NCBI RefSeq assembly: GCF_000002985.6
Contig: NC_003281.10
Coordinates: 1,240,001-1,304,000, forward strand
Source: Caenorhabditis elegans
Lineage: Eukaryota > Nematoda > Chromadorea > Rhabditida > Rhabditidae
Reading direction: 5' to 3'
DNA length: 64,000 nt
Part shown: positions 54,626 through 64,000 of the stretch, piece after piece
How the letters are laid out: every line of letters begins with the position of its first letter
How positions within the stretch are numbered: the stretch's first letter is position 1
Program-made: the position numbers and the translations under genes
The notes under the pieces: model-generated
The model's input: only the letters and a program-made list of their open reading frames with translations
Told to the model about the DNA's origin: nothing
The model's database searches: none

Positions 54626-55683
54626 GTAGAGATTTAGAGAAAGAAAGACCCAACCCATTGCAAAAAATACATGCAATGTTACGAAATTGACAATGTTTTG
54701 TAGATTTTTGAACGTTAAAAAATTTTTATTTTAGTTTTACTATAAAATGTTATAAGCTGAGTCCTAAGTATATATTAAGCCTGAAAATTGTCAAAAAGTA
54801 AAATTTCTCCAAACTTGAGCTGTACAAAATGGCTGCACAAAAGATTGTTCATTTTGTTCAATTGTCATGAATTTTTGAAGAATTGGCGTTTGAGTGAAAC
54901 TCGGTTTCTAAATTCAAAAATGAAATTATCACAAATACTAGAGCATTTATTAATTTGAATTTTAATCCAAAATTTCTATATGTTTCTCTCAACTCTCTAC
55001 TTTGTTTCAAAATAGCAAATATCTTTGAGTAGTGATTTGGAGAAAGAAAAAAAACAAATGAAACGATGAACAGAAATTTAGATATATATTGAGATTAGAA
55101 AAAGTTATCACGAAATTGAACGATCAATATAAAAACAATTGATAACATAAATGTACAATTTCCTTATAAATAGACCGTTTACACATAAAACTGAAACAGT
55201 GATCATTTCTGGTGAAATAATGAGTAAATGTCTTTTTTCTGAGGAAGATGAATCAGAATACAGTTTCTGTTATCAATAGAACTGCATGTGATGGTCAAGA
55301 AACAATTCTCTCTCACTATCATTTTTCATTTAAAATAATAGTCTCTCTATCAGTTAGATAACGCCATTGCTTATTGTTACTTGACCAAGACCGTAACAGG
55401 CTGTTTTATGTATTGATAATAAAATTTGTATTCTGAGTCATATTTCTCAGAAAGAAAGACACTATCTTATTACTTTTGCAGAGAATTGCGTCTTTCTTTC
55501 CCTAAACTTCTAACTTCTATTAAAAAAAAACATCGTGTTCATCTTTTGCTTTTCACATATTTTATTATGTGGTAATTCAGTGTCTATTAGTAGTTTCATT
55601 TTTAAGTACAATAAACCGTGAATATATATTAACCTTACGCAACTTCGATTCTCATTTCTAAACTTTCAGATAAACTTCCAAAC
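54626..55683. promoter_or_regulatory. Divergent intergenic region right of mariner
   Basis: AT-rich. It holds the AGAGAAAGAAAGACCCAACC box at 54637-54656 immediately beside the mariner (facing the left gene) and TTGCGTCTTTCTTTCCCTAA at 55487-55506 facing the right gene. TTTCAG at 55665-55670 precedes the right ATG. Related to 44145-45015 and 48750-49500. Confidence 0.55.
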
Positions 55684-57069
55684 ATGTCTGCTAAACGGCT
55701 AACTCTGCTTGATCTGCCTATAACAGTTGCGAATCACGTTCTGGAGAAGCTTGAAATCGAGGAATTGTGAGTATTTAAGACTAACGTACAAGCTAACTAA
55801 GTACTATCTACATATGTATCTAACGAGTTTTGAATATTCGTTGGTCTTCAATATGCCATAATGTGAAAATGATGGTGTTATTGATGAATTTTCCTAAAAA
55901 TTTAGCTGCTTCAGAGCAGGTTCAGTAAATTATAACTAACTGGGGTACTTATTGGTTTCATTCCCCAAAAAATTTTTTTATTTTACAAATTTCAATTAAC
56001 CACAAAAAAAACGTGAACTTTTTGGAACGAATTGTAGAAATGGATGCTTTGCTCCGTACCTGTGCTCACGTTTTCAATTTGAAAAGTGGAAAATTAAATT
56101 TTAGAAAATTTAAACATTTTGGGTTGAACGAAACCCATAAAAACCTAACTGGTTCCAGGCTGACCTGCCGAAAAGTTTGTCGAACTTTACGGACCGCTGT
56201 TGATAAACTTGGAGCTCACTTCACCAACCTCAGAGTTTGGTTGCAGAGTAACCGAGTTTCGATAGATCTCGACAGAATTACCATCACCTACTCTAGTTCA
56301 TCTCTTGGTGGAACATATGTGAAGTGCGACTATCGGCGACGGAAAAAGAAATATATAAGAGATGATAACTATTTGAAGATAGCTTTCAATGACTTGAAAA
56401 TATTTCAAAAGCATGCTTCTTGTCTAATGATTCAAACCATTTTGGAAGGAAAAGATAGAGAATATGTTGTCCACTCTCTAGTAGACGTCTTAAAAGAGGA
56501 AGAGAATATCCACATGAAAACTATACGTCTGCATCATGACTTATCAATTGACGATATGTTATTAATCCTTCCATTATTCAATAGTCAAACATTGAGAAGC
56601 ATTGAATTAGGAGGAATGTTTTCAGATCACGAGTTTAAAAGAATAACTCATTTGGATCAATGGAAAAAGGCAAAGCACTTCAATTTTTGGGATTCCTGGT
56701 TTAAATTTCAACCAATCGAACATTTCTTGCATTTTGAGGAGTTTACTTTTGATACTCAAGATTTTCCAATACAAAATGTGATTAAAATTCGAGATGTAAG
56801 TTCGAAGTTATAACTTTGATAATGAATTATGGTTTTATAACCAAACAAATTTTCAGGATCTGCTGCAAAGATGTACTTTCCAGAAATGCACAATTACGTT
56901 TCTAAAAATAAATTTCACGCCTCTCGAGTTTGCAAGAATATTTCAACCGGATTATGCTGGTGGCGATGACTTCACCCTGGAGTATTCAAACGGGAAATCC
57001 AGATTTGACATATCTTTTGGAGATTCCGAATTTTGTGACATGTGGATGTTCAAAATGAAAAGATGCTAA
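55684..57069 (+). CDS. F-box/FTH protein (FBXA-type), 310 aa
   Basis: Exons 55684-55766, 56159-56795 and 56857-57069 (83+637+213 nt). MSAKRLTLLDLPITVANHVLEKLEIEEL; LTCRKVCRTLRTAVDKLGAHF, GGTYVKCDYRRRKKKYIRD, THLDQWKKAKHFNFW, IKIRD before GTAAGT; DLLQRCTFQKC, IFQPDYAGGDDF, MKRC stop TAA. TTTCAG lies 13 bp before the ATG. Intact counterpart of the single-stop gene at 39627-41725, with nearly the same exon 1. Its intron 1 has none of the large transposon seen there. Confidence 0.88.
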
Positions 57070-57807
57070 CTAATTTTGTTTCGTATTATTTTCTATTGTC
57101 ATTTTTATATATTCATCTGTATGAAAACTCCACAATGATTTCTGGAAAATGTTGTGCCTGTGAATGGTTTATATTCTAACGGAAATTCAATCCAAGATGA
57201 ACTTTGCGGCATCATCGGACTCGCTCTCCAACTTCTTTTTTGAATTTTGAGCTGAGAAATTGTATGAGTGATACAAATTGTGCATGTTTCAGTAGACTGT
57301 TAGTTTTGATGACGGGAAAACTAAGATTTCAGTGACCAAAATTGGATTTCAGTCTGAAAAACTGGGACTTTTTAATCAAACAATCAAGTTGGAGTTTTGC
57401 CGGGACAAAAATCTTGATCTGACTACAACAACTTGATTTTCAGAGCACAATTTATTATGTTAATTTTCAGAAGAATAACTTGATTCTAGATTTGTTCATT
57501 TTTCAATCAAAATAATAGTCTCTTAATCAGTTAGATAACACCATTGCTTATTGTTTCTAGACCGTCACAGGAAGTTTTATTGATAACAGAAACTGTATTC
57601 TGACTCATCTTCCTCAGAAAGTACGACACTATCCTATTATATCACCAAACGGTCTATTTATAAGGAGACTGTACGTTTAGGTTATCTACTGTTTTCATAT
57701 TTTTCGTTAAATTTCATATTAACTTTTTTAATTAGTTATATAGGTACCTCAATCAATATATGGTAACTAAAAATTTTGATTTTCAGGTAACAAACTTTCC
57801 TCTCAAA
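57070..57807. other. Intergenic region
   Basis: 57290-57445 is an inverted relative of 51130-51370. 57490-57650 resembles upstream sequence at 55315-55475 (AATAGTCTCTCTATCAGTTAG, TTAGATAACACCATTGCTTA). GATTTTCAG at 57779-57786 precedes the next ATG. No gene. Confidence 0.55.
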
Positions 57808-59484
57808 ATGTCCGGTTGCTTCCTAGATATAATGCCTGGTTTGAAATGGTTTTCTAATTTATCAAAACGTCGAAGAATTTTACAACAGGAGAGCCCACTC
57901 AATATGCCTCTGGACATTGCTAACCATGTTTTTGAAAAGTTGGAGCCTATGGATCTGTGAGTTGTGATGAGATCTTTGAAAAAAGTGTGTAGTTCTAAAA
58001 AGGTCCCGTTACGAAAACCCAGGGGTTGCTGTACTTTCTCATGCCTAATTGTAAGCAATAATCTGTGAAAAGTTCTGTATAAAACACATTCAAAATTGAA
58101 ACAGTTTTAACAAACTTTTTAAATAAAAAAATGGGCTTACCACAAAAATTCATGGGGTTACTGTAATTTGGTGTTTAAATCTTGGAAGTTCAAAAATTTA
58201 TGAGTTTTCATAAGAAATATGAAAATTTCAACAACATTCTTGGCGGATATATTAAAAATTATGAAATTTTGTACTTAAAGGTGGAGTACCGAAATTTGAG
58301 ACTTTGTTTTTTTTAGACCCAAAATGATCCAAAACTACCGAATTTTGTAATGAGACGTTCTGAAAATTTTTCAAAAAAAAGTTATGGCGGCTCAAAGTTT
58401 TGAAAAAAGGCTCTTTTTTAGCTGAAATCTCAAATTTTGGCATTTTTCAGTGTCGCAACGTCTTGCAAAAAAACGCAAAACTTTAACGTCTCATCACAAA
58501 ATTCGGTAGTTTTGGACGATTTTGGGTCTAAAAAAAGCAAAGTCTCAAATTTCGGTACTCCACCTTCGGTACTATACCTCAAAAATTTGGGTCCCGCCAC
58601 GAAAACTCTACAAATTTCAGATGGGTTTGTCGTAACGTGTGTCAAGGACTGAGACACGCTGTGGATGGATTTGGAATTCATTTTAACACAATCGAATTTA
58701 GTATACAAGACAGAAGCATTTGTATTTCACTGGACAACGAAACTATACACTACAATCAACTGCCAAATGAAATAGACACATCTGTGACTTACAAGAATCA
58801 GGAAAAGATTTTCGAAGGAAAAAACTACTTAGAAGTAGCGTTAAAGGACTTTGGAATACTATTGAATTACACATCGGAATTGAAAATATCTGCTGATCCC
58901 AAATGCTACACCAGAATGCATTCGAAACTTCTTCTGAAAACTTGGAAATGGCAAAAATGGAATCACGTCAAGAAACTAGACTTTTCGATAGTACACCTTG
59001 ATTTTATACTTGATATACTTCCACACTTCAATTCTAAAGGGCTGGAAAGTATAACAATGCGGAGTATTCACTTAGATCATCAATTTGAACAAATCACAAA
59101 ATTGGATCAATGGAAAAACACTAAAATCTTACATTTGAAAAATGAAGCGATGAAGTTGTGTCCTCCCTTTAAATACCTATTTCAATTCACTGAGTTTGAT
59201 GTCAACGCATTTTATTTTTCAATTCAAAATGCTGTTCAATTCAGAGATGTAAGTGATAATTCTGATGCTTTCATTAACATGAATTTCAGGATCTACTAAG
59301 AAGAAAAACATTCGAAAAGTGCGCAGTCCGTTTTACTAGTTTAGATGCACGTGATTATAGCATTCAATATGCGATTGTATTCAAGCCGGACTATCATTAC
59401 GAAGATGAGTACGAATATTCAAACGATATGGGCAAACTTGCATTCAGCTCTCCTTATTATGGATTGTTCATAAAGAGATGTTGA
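57808..59484 (+). CDS. F-box/FTH protein with basic N-terminal extension, 323 aa
   Basis: Exons 57808-57956, 58621-59248 and 59290-59484 (149+628+195 nt). N-terminus MSGCFLDIMPGLKWFSNLSK then RRRILQQ, F-box SPLNMPLDIANHVFEKLEPMDL; exon 2 WVCRNVCQGLRHAVDGFGIHFN, TKLDQWKNTKIL, VQFRD before GTAAGT; exon 3 DLLRRKTFEKC, VFKPDYHYEDEY, FIKRC stop TGA. It is the most divergent full gene on this side of the window; the extension adds about 22 residues over the common form. Intron 1 contains a 290-bp palindromic MITE. A fragment of a close paralogue lies beyond the satellite at 63150. Confidence 0.85.
58275..58567. mobile_element. Palindromic MITE, AAAGGTGGAGTACCGAAATT ends
   Basis: Foldback in which AAAGGTGGAGTACCGAAATT, GAGACTTTG, AAACTACCGAATTTTGTAAT and GAGACGTT on the left arm recur inverted on the right arm up to TTTCGGTACTCCACCTT. 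Shorter member of the 43440-43990 family. TTAA at the left border only. Confidence 0.85.
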
Positions 59485-59751
59485 CAAAAATTGTAGTATT
59501 CTTAAATATGTAATTGTCTAATAATTTTCTTTAAATGAACGGGCTTATGTTCGGAAAATCTTTTGTTAAAATTGCTCTACACTAGGGCTCCCATGAGGTC
59601 GCCGCAATTGAAACAAATCATAGCTCATTCGATTAACCATATCAAGATCTTCAAAAAAACTATAAAAGTTTGAAAAGTTAGGAGTCAAATATTTTTTAAA
59701 ATAATACCAAAAAGTTGCAGTGTGGAGATAGGGGAGGGCATTTGATTTATT
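59485..59751. other. 3' flank before the satellite
   Basis: Unique sequence after the stop codon, with no further exon. The satellite begins abruptly after GGGAGGGCATTTGATTTA. Confidence 0.6.
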
Positions 59752-62700
59752 TGGTGAAGCCAGAGAGTAAAATAATTGGTGAAGCCAGAGAGTAAAATAG
59801 TTGGTGAAGCCAGAGAGTAAAATAATTGGTGAAGCCAGAGAGTAATTTATTTGGTGAAGCCAGAGAGTAAAATAATTGGTGAAGCCAGAGAGTAAAATAA
59901 TTGGTGAAGCCAGAGAGTAAAATAATTGGTGAAGCCAGAGAGTAATTTATTTGGTGAAGCCAGAGAGTAAAATAATTGGTGAAGCCAGAGAGTAATTTAT
60001 TTGGTGAAGCCAGAGAGTAAAATAATTGGTGAAGCCAGAGAGTAAAATAATTGGTGAAGCCAGAGAGTAATTTATTTGGTGAAGCCAGAGAGTAAAATAA
60101 TTGGTGAAGCAGAGAGTAAAATAATTGGTGAAGCAGAGAGTAAAATAATTGGTGAAGCAGAGAGTAAAATAATTGGTGAAGCCAGAGAGTAAAATAATTG
60201 GTGAAGCCAGAGAGTAATTTATTTGGTGAAGCCAGAGAGTAAAATAATTGGTGAAGCCAGAGAGTAAAATAATTGGTGAAGCCAGAGAGTAATTTATTTG
60301 GTGAAGTCAGAGAGTAATTTATTTGGTGAAGCCAGAGAGTAAAATAATTGGTGAAGCCAGAGAGTAAAATAATTGGTGAAGCCAGAGAGTAATTTATTTG
60401 GTGAAGCCAGAGAGTAATTTATTTGGTGAAGCCAGAGAGTAATTTATTTGGTGAAGCCAGAGAGTAATTTATTTGGTGAAGCCAGAGAGTAATTTATTTG
60501 GTGAAGCCAGAGAGTAAAATAATTGGTGAAGCCAGAGAGTAATTTATTTGGTGAAGCCAGAGAGTAAAATAATTGGTGAAGCCAGAGAGTAAAATAATTG
60601 GTGAAGCCAGAGAGTAATTTATTTGGTGAAGCCAGAGAGTAAAATATTTGGTGAAGCCAGAGAGTAAAATAATTGGTGAAGCCAGAGAGTAATTTATTTG
60701 GTGAAGCCAGAGAGTAAAATAATTGGTGAAGCCAGAGAGTAAAATAATTGGTGAGGCCAGAGAGTAAAATAATTAGTGAAGCCAGAGAGTAAAATAATTG
60801 GTGAAGCCAGAGAGTAAAATAATTGGTGAAGCCAGAGAGTAAAATAATTGGTGAAGCCAGAGTGTAAAATAATTGGTGAAGCCAGAGAGTAAAATAATTG
60901 GTGAAGCCAGAGAGTAAAATAATTGGTGAAGCCAGAGAGTAAAATAATTGGTGAAGCCAGAGAGTAAAATAATTGGTGAGGCCAGAGAGTAAAATAATTA
61001 GTGAAGCCAGAGAGTAAAATAATTAGTGAAGCCAGAGAGTAAAATAATTGGTGAAGCCAGAGAGTAAAATAATTAGTGAAGCCAGAGAGTAAAATAATTG
61101 GTGAAGCCAGAGAGTAAAATAATTGGTGAAGCCAGAGAGTAAAATAATTGGTGAAGCAGAGAGTAAAATAATTGGTGAGGCCAGAGAGTAAAATAATTAG
61201 TGAAGCCAGAGAGTAAAATAATTGGTGAAGCCAGAGAGTAAAATAATTAGTGAAGCCAGAGAGTAAAATAATTGGTGAAGCCAGAGAGTAAAATAATTAG
61301 TGAAGCCAGAGAGTAAAATAATTGGTGAAGCCAGAGAGTAAAATAATTGGTGAAGCCAGAGAGTAAAATAATTGAGTAATTTATTTGGTGAAGCCAGAGA
61401 GTAAAATAATTGGTGAAGCCAGAGAGTAATTTATTTGGTGAAGCCAGAGAGTAAAATAATTGGTGAAGCCAGAGAGTAAAATAATTGGTGAAGCCAGAGA
61501 GTAAAATAATTGGTGAAGCCAGAGAGTAAAATAATTGGTGAAGTCAGAGAGTAATTTATTTGGTGAAGCCAGAGAGTAAAATAATTGGTGAAGCCAGAGA
61601 GTAATTTATTTGGTGAAGCCAGAGAGTAATTTATTTGGTGAAGCCAGAGAGTAAAATAATTGGTGAAGCCAGAGAGTAAAATAATTGGTGAAGCCAGAGA
61701 GTAATTTATTTGGTGAAGCAAGAGAGTAATTTATTTGGTGAAGCCAGAGAGTAAAATAATTGGTGAAGCCAGAGAGTAAAATAATTGGTGAAGCCAGAGA
61801 GTAAAATAATTGGTGAAGCCAGAGAGTAATTTATTTGGTGAAGCCAGAGAGTAAAATAATTGGTGAAGCCAGAGAGTAAAATAATTGGTGAAGCCAGAGA
61901 GTAAAATAATTGGTGAAGCCAGAGAGTAAAATAATTGGTGAAGCCAGAGAGTAAAATAATTGGTGAAGCCAGAGAGTAATTTATTTGGTGAAGCCAGAGA
62001 GTAAAATAATTGGTGAAGCCAGAGAGTAAAATAATTGGTGAAGCCAGAGAGTAAAATAGTTGGTGAAGCAGAGAGTAAAATAATTGGTGAAGCCAGAGAG
62101 TAATTTATTTGGTGAAGCCAGAGAGTAAAATAATTGGTGAAGCCAGAGAGTAAAATAATTGGTGAAGCCAGAGAGTAATTTATTTGGTGAAGCCAGAGAG
62201 TAATTTATTTGGTGAAGCCAGAGAGTAATTTATTTGGTGAAGCCAGAGAGTAATTTATTTGGTGAAGCCAGAGAGTAATTTATTTGGTGAAGCCAGAGAG
62301 TAAAATAATTGGTGAAGCCAGAGAGTAATTTATTTGGTGAAGCCAGAGAGTAAAATAATTGGTGAAGCCAGAGAGTAAAATAATTGGTGAAGCCAGAGAG
62401 TAATTTATTTGGTGAAGCCAGAGAGTAAAATATTTGGTGAAGCCAGAGAGTAAAATAATTGGTGAAGCCAGAGAGTAATTTATTTGGTGAAGCCAGAGAG
62501 TAAAATAATTGGTGAAGCCAGAGAGTAAAATAATTGGTGAAGCCAGAGAGTAAAATAATTGGTGAAGCCAGAGAGTAAAATAATTGGTGAAGCCAGAGAG
62601 TAAAATAATTGGTGAAGTCAGAGAGTAATTTATTTGGTGAAGCCAGAGAGTAAAATAATTGGTGAAGCCAGAGAGTAAAATAATTGGTGAAGCCAGAGAG

Positions 62701-63150
62701 TAAAATAATTGGTGAAGCCAGAGAGTAATTTATTTGGTGAAGCCAGAGAGTAAAATAATTGGTGAAGCCAGAGAGTAAAATAATTGGTGAAGCCAGAGAG
62801 TAAAATAATTGGTGAAGCCAGAGAGTAAAATAATTGGTGAAGCCAGAGAGTAAAATAATTAGTGAAGCCAGAGAGTAAAATAATTGGTGAAGCCAGAGAG
62901 TAAAATAATTGGTGAAGCCAGAGAGTAAAATAATTGGTGAAGCCAGAGAGTAAAATAATTGGTGAGGCCAGAGAGTAAAATAATTAGTGAAGCCAGAGAG
63001 TAAAATAATTAGTGAAGCCAGAGAGTAAAATAATTAGTGAAGCCAGAGAGTAAAATAATTGGTGAAGCCAGAGAGTAAAATAATTAGTGAAGCCAGAGAG
63101 TAAAATAATTAGTGAAGCCAGAGAGTAAAATAATTGGTGAAGCCAGAGAG
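59752..63150. repeat. 25-bp satellite, 3.4 kb, two alternating unit types
   Basis: About 135 units of GGTGAAGCCAGAGAGT followed by either AAAATAATT or AATTTATTT, plus rare variants (GGTGAGGCC, TTAGTGAAGCC, AAAATATTT, a 24-bp GAAGCAGAG form). The order of unit types from about 60310 to 60740 is repeated at 62096-62526, a shift of 1,786 bp, including the rare AAAATATTT unit, so there is higher-order duplication. The GGTGAGGCC/TTAGTGAAGCC variants cluster near 60750, 60980, 61175 and 62960. No coding function. Confidence 0.95.
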
Positions 63151-63303
63151 TCTGTGAAGTTGTGTCCGCCCTTTGAATACCTCTTTCACTTCACTGAGTT
63201 TCATGTTAACGCATTTTATTTTGCAATACATAATGCTATTCAATTCAGAGATTTAAGTGATATTTGGGATGTTTCCGATGAATTGTTCATAAGGAGATGT
63301 TGA
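63151..63303 (+). pseudogene. Fragment of a paralogue of the 57808-59484 gene
   Basis: Starts at the last satellite unit. It encodes KLCPPFEYLFHFTEFHVNAF then YFAIHNAIQFRD, close to KLCPPFKYLFQFTEF... IQFRD in the gene before the satellite. The donor is TTAAGT instead of GTAAGT. It then jumps to the last codons of exon 3 (ELFIRRC, stop TGA). F-box, most of FTH and most of exon 3 are gone. Confidence 0.85.
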
Positions 63304-63713
63304 GATGAATATGTTTATTATTCTTCAATAAATACATTTCTGATCAACCTCTTCAAGTGGAGTACATTTGCTTTTTCAATAGCCCAAAACTGCCGAATTT
63401 TGTAATGAGACGCTGTTTACCCTTATGTATTTCTTCACAGCCCATACGATGAGACAAATCCAATTTTCCTCCATTTTTGCCAAATATTTTCCTATTAAAA
63501 TACAACATATTTTGAGGAGCTTAAGAATGAGCAATTGTACCATAAACGTCATATAAAATTAATACTTGTTTACATCGTTCAATTTTACTGTTTCTTATCA
63601 CTTGTACAATTCCTCAGCTCTAAATTCAACCTATAAAAACTCTGTTGGGGTTTCATTCATTATTTTTTAAATTTTATTTTCCTCTTGCTGGTTGAAATGT
63701 ATTTTTGCTGATA
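63304..63713. other. Intergenic region with a MITE remnant
   Basis: 63355-63420 (GTGGAGTACATTTG, AAACTGCCGAATTTTGTAAT, GAGACGCT) is a one-armed remnant of the palindromic MITE family. 63590-63700 resembles 51340-51440 and is the likely promoter of the next gene. No exon. Confidence 0.55.
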
Positions 63714-64000
63714 ATGGAGCAAGAGTCTAAGATTGCCACATTTTACGATTTGCCTAAAAGCTTCATTAGCGACGCTGTAAGCAGAATTGATATTGTTGAT
63801 AGGTATTTAAACTAATTAACAACTAATTGTAATGAGAATATTTCAGATTGGTGGTTCAAAAGTTGTCCAAATATTTGAGAGCTATCGTTTTTGGCCTTCC
63901 ACCGTTGAAGTTAAAACTTAATCTGGAAATAGATGCTCGTCTAATAAAGACAATGTTCAACAATTGTGAAGCGGAGTACGTCAACATCTACGATGAATAC
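63714..64000 (+). CDS. F-box-like/FTH gene of a different subfamily (5' part)
   Basis: Exon 1 63714-63802 (MEQESKIATFYDLPKSFISD, AVSRIDIVDR; donor GTATTT) and exon 2 from 63847 to beyond the window (LVVQKLSKYLRAIVFGLPPL, KLNLEIDARLIKTMF). The phase 2 junction and LVVQKLSKYLRA correspond to the F-box helix 3 of the family, but the usual VCR and TAVD residues are absent, so it is a distant relative. A decayed copy is at 51430-51610. The 3' part is not visible, so the product is uncertain. Confidence 0.7.

Noticed and set aside
59752-63150. CRISPR-like array of regular 25-bp repeats
   Set aside because: Units abut with no unique spacers, and the genome is eukaryotic; it is an ordinary satellite.

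Overview
The window looks like nuclear DNA of a Caenorhabditis nematode, very probably C. elegans or a close relative. The evidence is short introns with GTAAGT/GTGAGT donors and TTTTCAG-type acceptors, TTTTCAG or TTTTGCAG directly upstream of several start codons (trans-splice-like), a chemoreceptor of nematode type, TTAGGC (nematode telomere) repeats inside introns, a mariner transposon, palindromic MITEs with TTAA or TA target sites, and a dense cluster of F-box plus FTH (DUF38, FOG-2 homology) genes, a family hugely expanded in Caenorhabditis and common on chromosome arms. No prokaryotic features, rRNA or tRNA genes were seen.

Almost every gene is one three-exon design. Exon 1 (usually 83 nt, phase 2) encodes the first two F-box helices. 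Exon 2 (about 540-680 nt) begins with the last F-box helix (LTCRKVCRSLRTAVD-like), carries the FTH body and ends IRD/VRD just before the donor. Exon 3 (about 180-240 nt) begins D/N-L-L/M-R and carries the FxPDY motif. These proteins are expected to be interchangeable substrate receptors of SCF (Skp1-cullin-F-box) ubiquitin ligases, with the FTH part choosing the target. I rebuilt gene models by hand from splice signals and from comparison among the paralogues.

Layout. 1-7.6 kb: satellite, a partial F-box gene, an intact F-box gene, and a 1.37-kb satellite of phased T-tracts. 7.4-11.9 kb: an inverted duplication holding two head-to-head F-box genes. 10.24-27.03 kb: a very recent tandem duplication, two copies of about 8.4 kb, each holding an F-box gene tail, a 20-bp satellite, an F-box pseudogene, an intact srz-type receptor gene and an intact F-box gene. 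The left breakpoint lies in an intron, so the second copy of the first gene has no F-box exon. 27.4-39.0 kb: a tandem array of seven minus-strand units (four intact genes, two pseudogenes, one fragment). 39.6-59.5 kb: divergent pairs in varied states of repair, with a full-length mariner inserted between one pair. 59.75-63.15 kb: about 3.4 kb of a 25-bp satellite with higher-order structure, then a gene fragment and the start of another F-box-like gene running off the window.

Taken together the window is a snapshot of birth-and-death evolution of an adaptor gene family: fresh duplicates, intact paralogues, single-lesion and multi-lesion pseudogenes, and fragments, with satellites and foldback transposons concentrated in introns and breakpoints. 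No CRISPR-like or operon-like system is present.
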